This document shows, one piece after another, positions 61,374 through 64,000 of a stretch of 64,000 nt of DNA (within the stretch, counting starts at the first letter, position 1; each line of letters opens with the position of its first letter). Below the pieces are notes generated by a model. It made no database searches. It was given only the letters and a program-made list of their open reading frames with translations, and was not told the origin of the DNA. The stretch comes from JBBQZU01 sp041749535 (lineage in GTDB: Bacteria; Bacteroidota; Bacteroidia; Flavobacteriales_D; Cryomorphaceae). The translations under genes were made by a program, and so were the position numbers. The DNA lies in NCBI GenBank assembly GCA_041749535.1, contig JBGTBE010000011.1, forward strand, positions 1 through 64,000, given 5' to 3'.

Positions 61374-62777
61374 ATGAGCAAATCACAGGAATACCGCATT
61401 GAACATGACACCATGGGCGAGGTAAAGGTACCCGCCGACAAATACTGGGGTGCACAGACCGAGCGCTCACGTGGCAATTTTAAAATAGGTCCTGCAGGCA
61501 GCATGCCCATTGAAATAATTTATGGCTTTGCCTACCTGAAGAAAGCCGCTGCAGAAACCAACCATGCACTCGGCGTGCTCACTGAAGAAAAGATGAAAGC
61601 CATCAGCGCCGTTTGCGATGAAATCCTCGCCGGTAAACTAGACGATCAGTTTCCGCTAGTAATATGGCAAACTGGCTCGGGTACACAAAGCAATATGAAC
61701 CTGAACGAAGTAATCTCTAACCGGGCACACGTGCTCGGTGGCGCAACCCTTGGTGAGGGAACGCCTGCCATTCACCCGAACGATGATGTGAACAAGTCGC
61801 AGAGCAGCAACGACACGTACCCCACGGCCATGCACATTGCAGTGTACAAAAAGGTGGTGGAGCAAACCATTCCCGCAGTGCTCACCCTACGCAATACGCT
61901 TCACGCTAAAAGCCAGTCCTTTATGGATGTGGTAAAAATAGGGCGCACACACCTTATGGATGCCACGCCGCTCACGCTCGGTCAGGAGTTCAGCGGTTTT
62001 GTAAGCCAACTCGACCACGGCATGCAGGCGCTTAAAAACACCCTCACCCACCTGAGCGAGCTCGCCCTTGGAGGTACCGCTGTGGGTACAGGCATTAACA
62101 CCCCTAAAGGATATTCTGAGCATGTGGCAGGGCGCATTGCTGCTCTTACCGGGCTGCCCTTCATAACTGCGAACAATAAATTTGAAGCCCTAGCTGCGCA
62201 CGATGCTTTGGTGGAAACCCACGGGGCATTAAAGCAACTTGCGGTATCACTCAATAAAATTGCAAATGATGTACGTATGCTGGCTTCAGGTCCCCGCAGC
62301 GGCATAGGGGAGATCCTCATTCCTGAGAATGAACCCGGCTCATCCATCATGCCCGGCAAAGTAAACCCCACACAATGCGAGGCACTTACCATGGTTTGCG
62401 CGCAGGTGGTGGGCAACGATATGGCGGTAACGGTAGGTGGCATGCAGGGCCACTACCAACTCAATGTATTTAAACCACTCATGGCGGCCAACTTGCTCAA
62501 TAGCGCTACCCTGCTTGGTGATGCATGTCTTTCATTCAATGAGCATTGCGCGGTGGGCATAGAACCCAATAAGCCATTCATCAAAAAGCACCTCGAAAAT
62601 TCCCTGATGCTGGTTACCGCTCTCAATACCCACATTGGGTACGAGAAGGCCGCCAAAATTGCCAAAACTGCGCATAAGAACGGCACCACCCTGAAGGAAG
62701 AAGCAGTAAACCTTGGCTACCTTACCGCCGATGATTTTGACAAGTGGGTGATACCTATGAAAATGACAGGGCTTTAG
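61374..62777 (+). CDS. fumC: Class II fumarate hydratase
   Basis: 467 aa from the ATG at 61374, right after the arsC-like stop. The enzyme converts fumarate to malate in the TCA cycle. Signatures are YWGAQTERSRGNFKIG, VWQTGSGTQSNMNLNEVI, SSNDTYPTAMHIA and the catalytic GEILIPENEPGSSIMPGKVNPTQ loop (about residues 313-335). GRTHLMDATPLTLGQEF is also present. The length is that of E. coli FumC. It ends before a shared terminator. Confidence 0.98.
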   Translation: MSKSQEYRIEHDTMGEVKVPADKYWGAQTERSRGNFKIGPAGSMPIEIIYGFAYLKKAAAETNHALGVLTEEKMKAISAVCDEILAGKLDDQFPLVIWQTGSGTQSNMNLNEVISNRAHVLGGATLGEGTPAIHPNDDVNKSQSSNDTYPTAMHIAVYKKVVEQTIPAVLTLRNTLHAKSQSFMDVVKIGRTHLMDATPLTLGQEFSGFVSQLDHGMQALKNTLTHLSELALGGTAVGTGINTPKGYSEHVAGRIAALTGLPFITANNKFEALAAHDALVETHGALKQLAVSLNKIANDVRMLASGPRSGIGEILIPENEPGSSIMPGKVNPTQCEALTMVCAQVVGNDMAVTVGGMQGHYQLNVFKPLMAANLLNSATLLGDACLSFNEHCAVGIEPNKPFIKKHLENSLMLVTALNTHIGYEKAAKIAKTAHKNGTTLKEEAVNLGYLTADDFDKWVIPMKMTGL

Positions 62778-62810
62778 TTTGGTAGCTACCGAATTCCAGA
62801 CAATTAAATA

Positions 62811-62848
62811 ATCAAAAAAGCAGCCCCATGTGAGGCTGCTTTTTGATT
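62811..62848. terminator. Bidirectional terminator between fumC and the T9SS protein
   Basis: A stem of at least 11 bp (62815-62825 with 62834-62844) with an 8-base loop carries T-rich tails on both strands. It serves fumC on the plus strand and the T9SS protein, whose stop is at 62869, on the minus strand. Confidence 0.9.
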
Positions 62849-62868
62849 GAACATGATACTGTTTATGC

Positions 62869-64000
62869 TTATTGAACCCTTACTACTTTTCCATTTTGAA
62901 CAGGAACACCATCCATAAAAATGGTGTAGGTGAGCATGCCTTTCGGCAATTGCAGCCCATCAATGGTAAAGATGCTGCCAGCGCCAAATCGTTCGCTTTT
63001 TACACGGCGGCCGCGCAGGTCGAAAAGTTCAATTCTCAACTCTTTGTATTCTGGTGATTCAGCATTGAATCGGAAAATCAGTTCAGCTGAGAATGGGTTA
63101 GGATAGATAGAAAATGTTTGCTCAAATTCCGAGTTACTGCTATCCAAATTAATAGTCTTCTCAATTCCGGCGAGCAAGTCAATACCGACGGTATCAAAAG
63201 GGATGATATATGGAATGTACCCCGTGCCTGCGGCGATATAGTTAGCGTTAAGAAGAGATGTGTTGCCTGCTGATGAGAAGAAACCTGATTCAAACAACGC
63301 TGGTATATCCTCAGGCGTACCGGAAGGAATCAAATCAAATGAATTGACTTGAGTAAAATTATCATTTGAATTTACCCATGACGGCACAGGAAAACCTAGC
63401 CTCCCGGATAACGATGCCGCAACCAGTGCAGCTTCATCAGCTTCAAAATCATTGATGAAAGAGAGTATTTCGTTTGATGAATATGCTCCGGTCGTGTCCG
63501 AAAGAAGTACTGAAAGCGTTTCCCTCCAAAATTGAGCTTTTTTGCTTTTTGCACCTAGCCATTCAGACTGATATTGCTCAAGAGAATTGTCGAGAACGTA
63601 ATCTGAATCGTTCTGGTCATTAGAGCTGTTTGCTTCAAAGTTCACCACTAACATATCATAGCCATTGTAAGTCAGTGCATCAATTACAAGCGGAGAAAGT
63701 CCGTTGGTCGCGGCAATTATGTAGGGCACTAATTCATCAATTGATGCTCCGGTATTTATCAGGGTCAGAATAGTCTCCGTGTTGCCACCATCAAGTTGAG
63801 CAGAAGCCTGTTCAAAAGCATTTTCAAGTACTTGGGCTTCGTTCCATAATTCACTGATGCTTATCAATTCGGGAGTTGAGCTTTTGGGGCCACCAATCTC
63901 TCTTTTCACGGGCAGAGATGTTTTTTTCGTTCTGCAAGTGTTTTCAGTATCGTAGAAAATCCCTGTGCACTCGTCAATGTAATACGCAATTGGTGGACCG
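62869..64000 (-). CDS. Secreted protein with T9SS type A sorting domain, partial
   Basis: At least 376 codons; the frame stays open to the window edge (the GTG at 63909 is not a convincing start), so the N-terminus is missing. The middle part (NAFEQASAQLDGGNTETI, LSDTTGAYSSNEILSFINDF) is not a family I know. The C-terminal 80 residues are a T9SS type A sorting domain: FSIYPNPFSAELIFRFNAES, LRIELFDLRGRRV and a final MDGVPVQNGKVVRVQ. The protein is therefore probably cell-surface or secreted. Confidence 0.85.
   Translation of the reverse strand, partial: GPPIAYYIDECTGIFYDTENTCRTKKTSLPVKREIGGPKSSTPELISISELWNEAQVLENAFEQASAQLDGGNTETILTLINTGASIDELVPYIIAATNGLSPLVIDALTYNGYDMLVVNFEANSSNDQNDSDYVLDNSLEQYQSEWLGAKSKKAQFWRETLSVLLSDTTGAYSSNEILSFINDFEADEAALVAASLSGRLGFPVPSWVNSNDNFTQVNSFDLIPSGTPEDIPALFESGFFSSAGNTSLLNANYIAAGTGYIPYIIPFDTVGIDLLAGIEKTINLDSSNSEFEQTFSIYPNPFSAELIFRFNAESPEYKELRIELFDLRGRRVKSERFGAGSIFTIDGLQLPKGMLTYTIFMDGVPVQNGKVVRVQ

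Overview
The window looks like a chromosomal segment of a gliding-type Bacteroidota bacterium, most likely in or near the Flavobacteriales (Cryomorphaceae-like). This rests on several signs: T9SS C-terminal sorting domains (left edge, 25830-28396, right edge), gldD and gldE in the order mutY-ssb-gldE-gldD, an L21 protein with a C-terminal extension, and Bacteroidota-type promoters (TTTG, about 19 nt, TAnnTTTG). Shine-Dalgarno sites are nearly absent, several genes seem to start at TTG or GTG, and almost everything is housekeeping. I saw no phage, insertion sequence, CRISPR array or rRNA.

Layout, left to right. 1-2075: end of a secreted CHU_C protein, a histidine kinase, a methyltransferase and tRNA-Phe. 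2132-9864 (+): coaX, outer-membrane protein, TPR protein, lptC-like gene, small membrane protein, CorC-like protein and PpiD-like foldase, closed by a terminator. 9863-16938 (-): purH and the cell-shape set mreB-mreC-mreD-mrdA-rodA. 17103-25419: a lone FtsX-type permease, a beta-barrel protein, mfd, fbp, a GNAT acetyltransferase and aspartate kinase. 25420-28974 is the most accessory-looking part: a 22-codon ORF with an unusually good Shine-Dalgarno site, two T9SS cargo genes (one with an S74 self-cleaving chaperone domain and a frameshift in a 7-A run), a heptamer tandem repeat, and a perfect 26-bp direct repeat on both sides of the cargo genes.

28975-38143: a TPR protein, a TonB plug-only protein, kbl, the DUF4286-ksgA-mgtE-dehydrogenase group, and a two-gene operon of an alkylglycerol-monooxygenase-like hydroxylase with a YhhN lysoplasmalogenase that suggests ether-lipid breakdown. 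38162-45607: serS with a lipoprotein and a TPR protein, rplU-rpmA, an EamA transporter, an HMA lipoprotein and ctaA. 45625-51822: gldD-gldE-ssb-mutY facing HU, a TPR protein, a 30-aa basic protein and RNase G. 51830-58653 (-): a SpoIIM-DUF4129-DUF4350-MoxR-DUF58 membrane operon, with an RDD gene diverging from it. 58696-62777 (+): RDD, recX, prfB with its programmed +1 frameshift, arsC-like, fumC. The right edge holds the end of another T9SS protein.

The genes serve envelope building (LPS export, outer-membrane folding, elongasome, gliding/T9SS), translation and genome maintenance, and central metabolism. No obvious new multi-gene defence system is present. The best leads are the direct-repeat-flanked T9SS cassette, the small ORF with a possible Shine-Dalgarno switch, and the ether-lipid pair.
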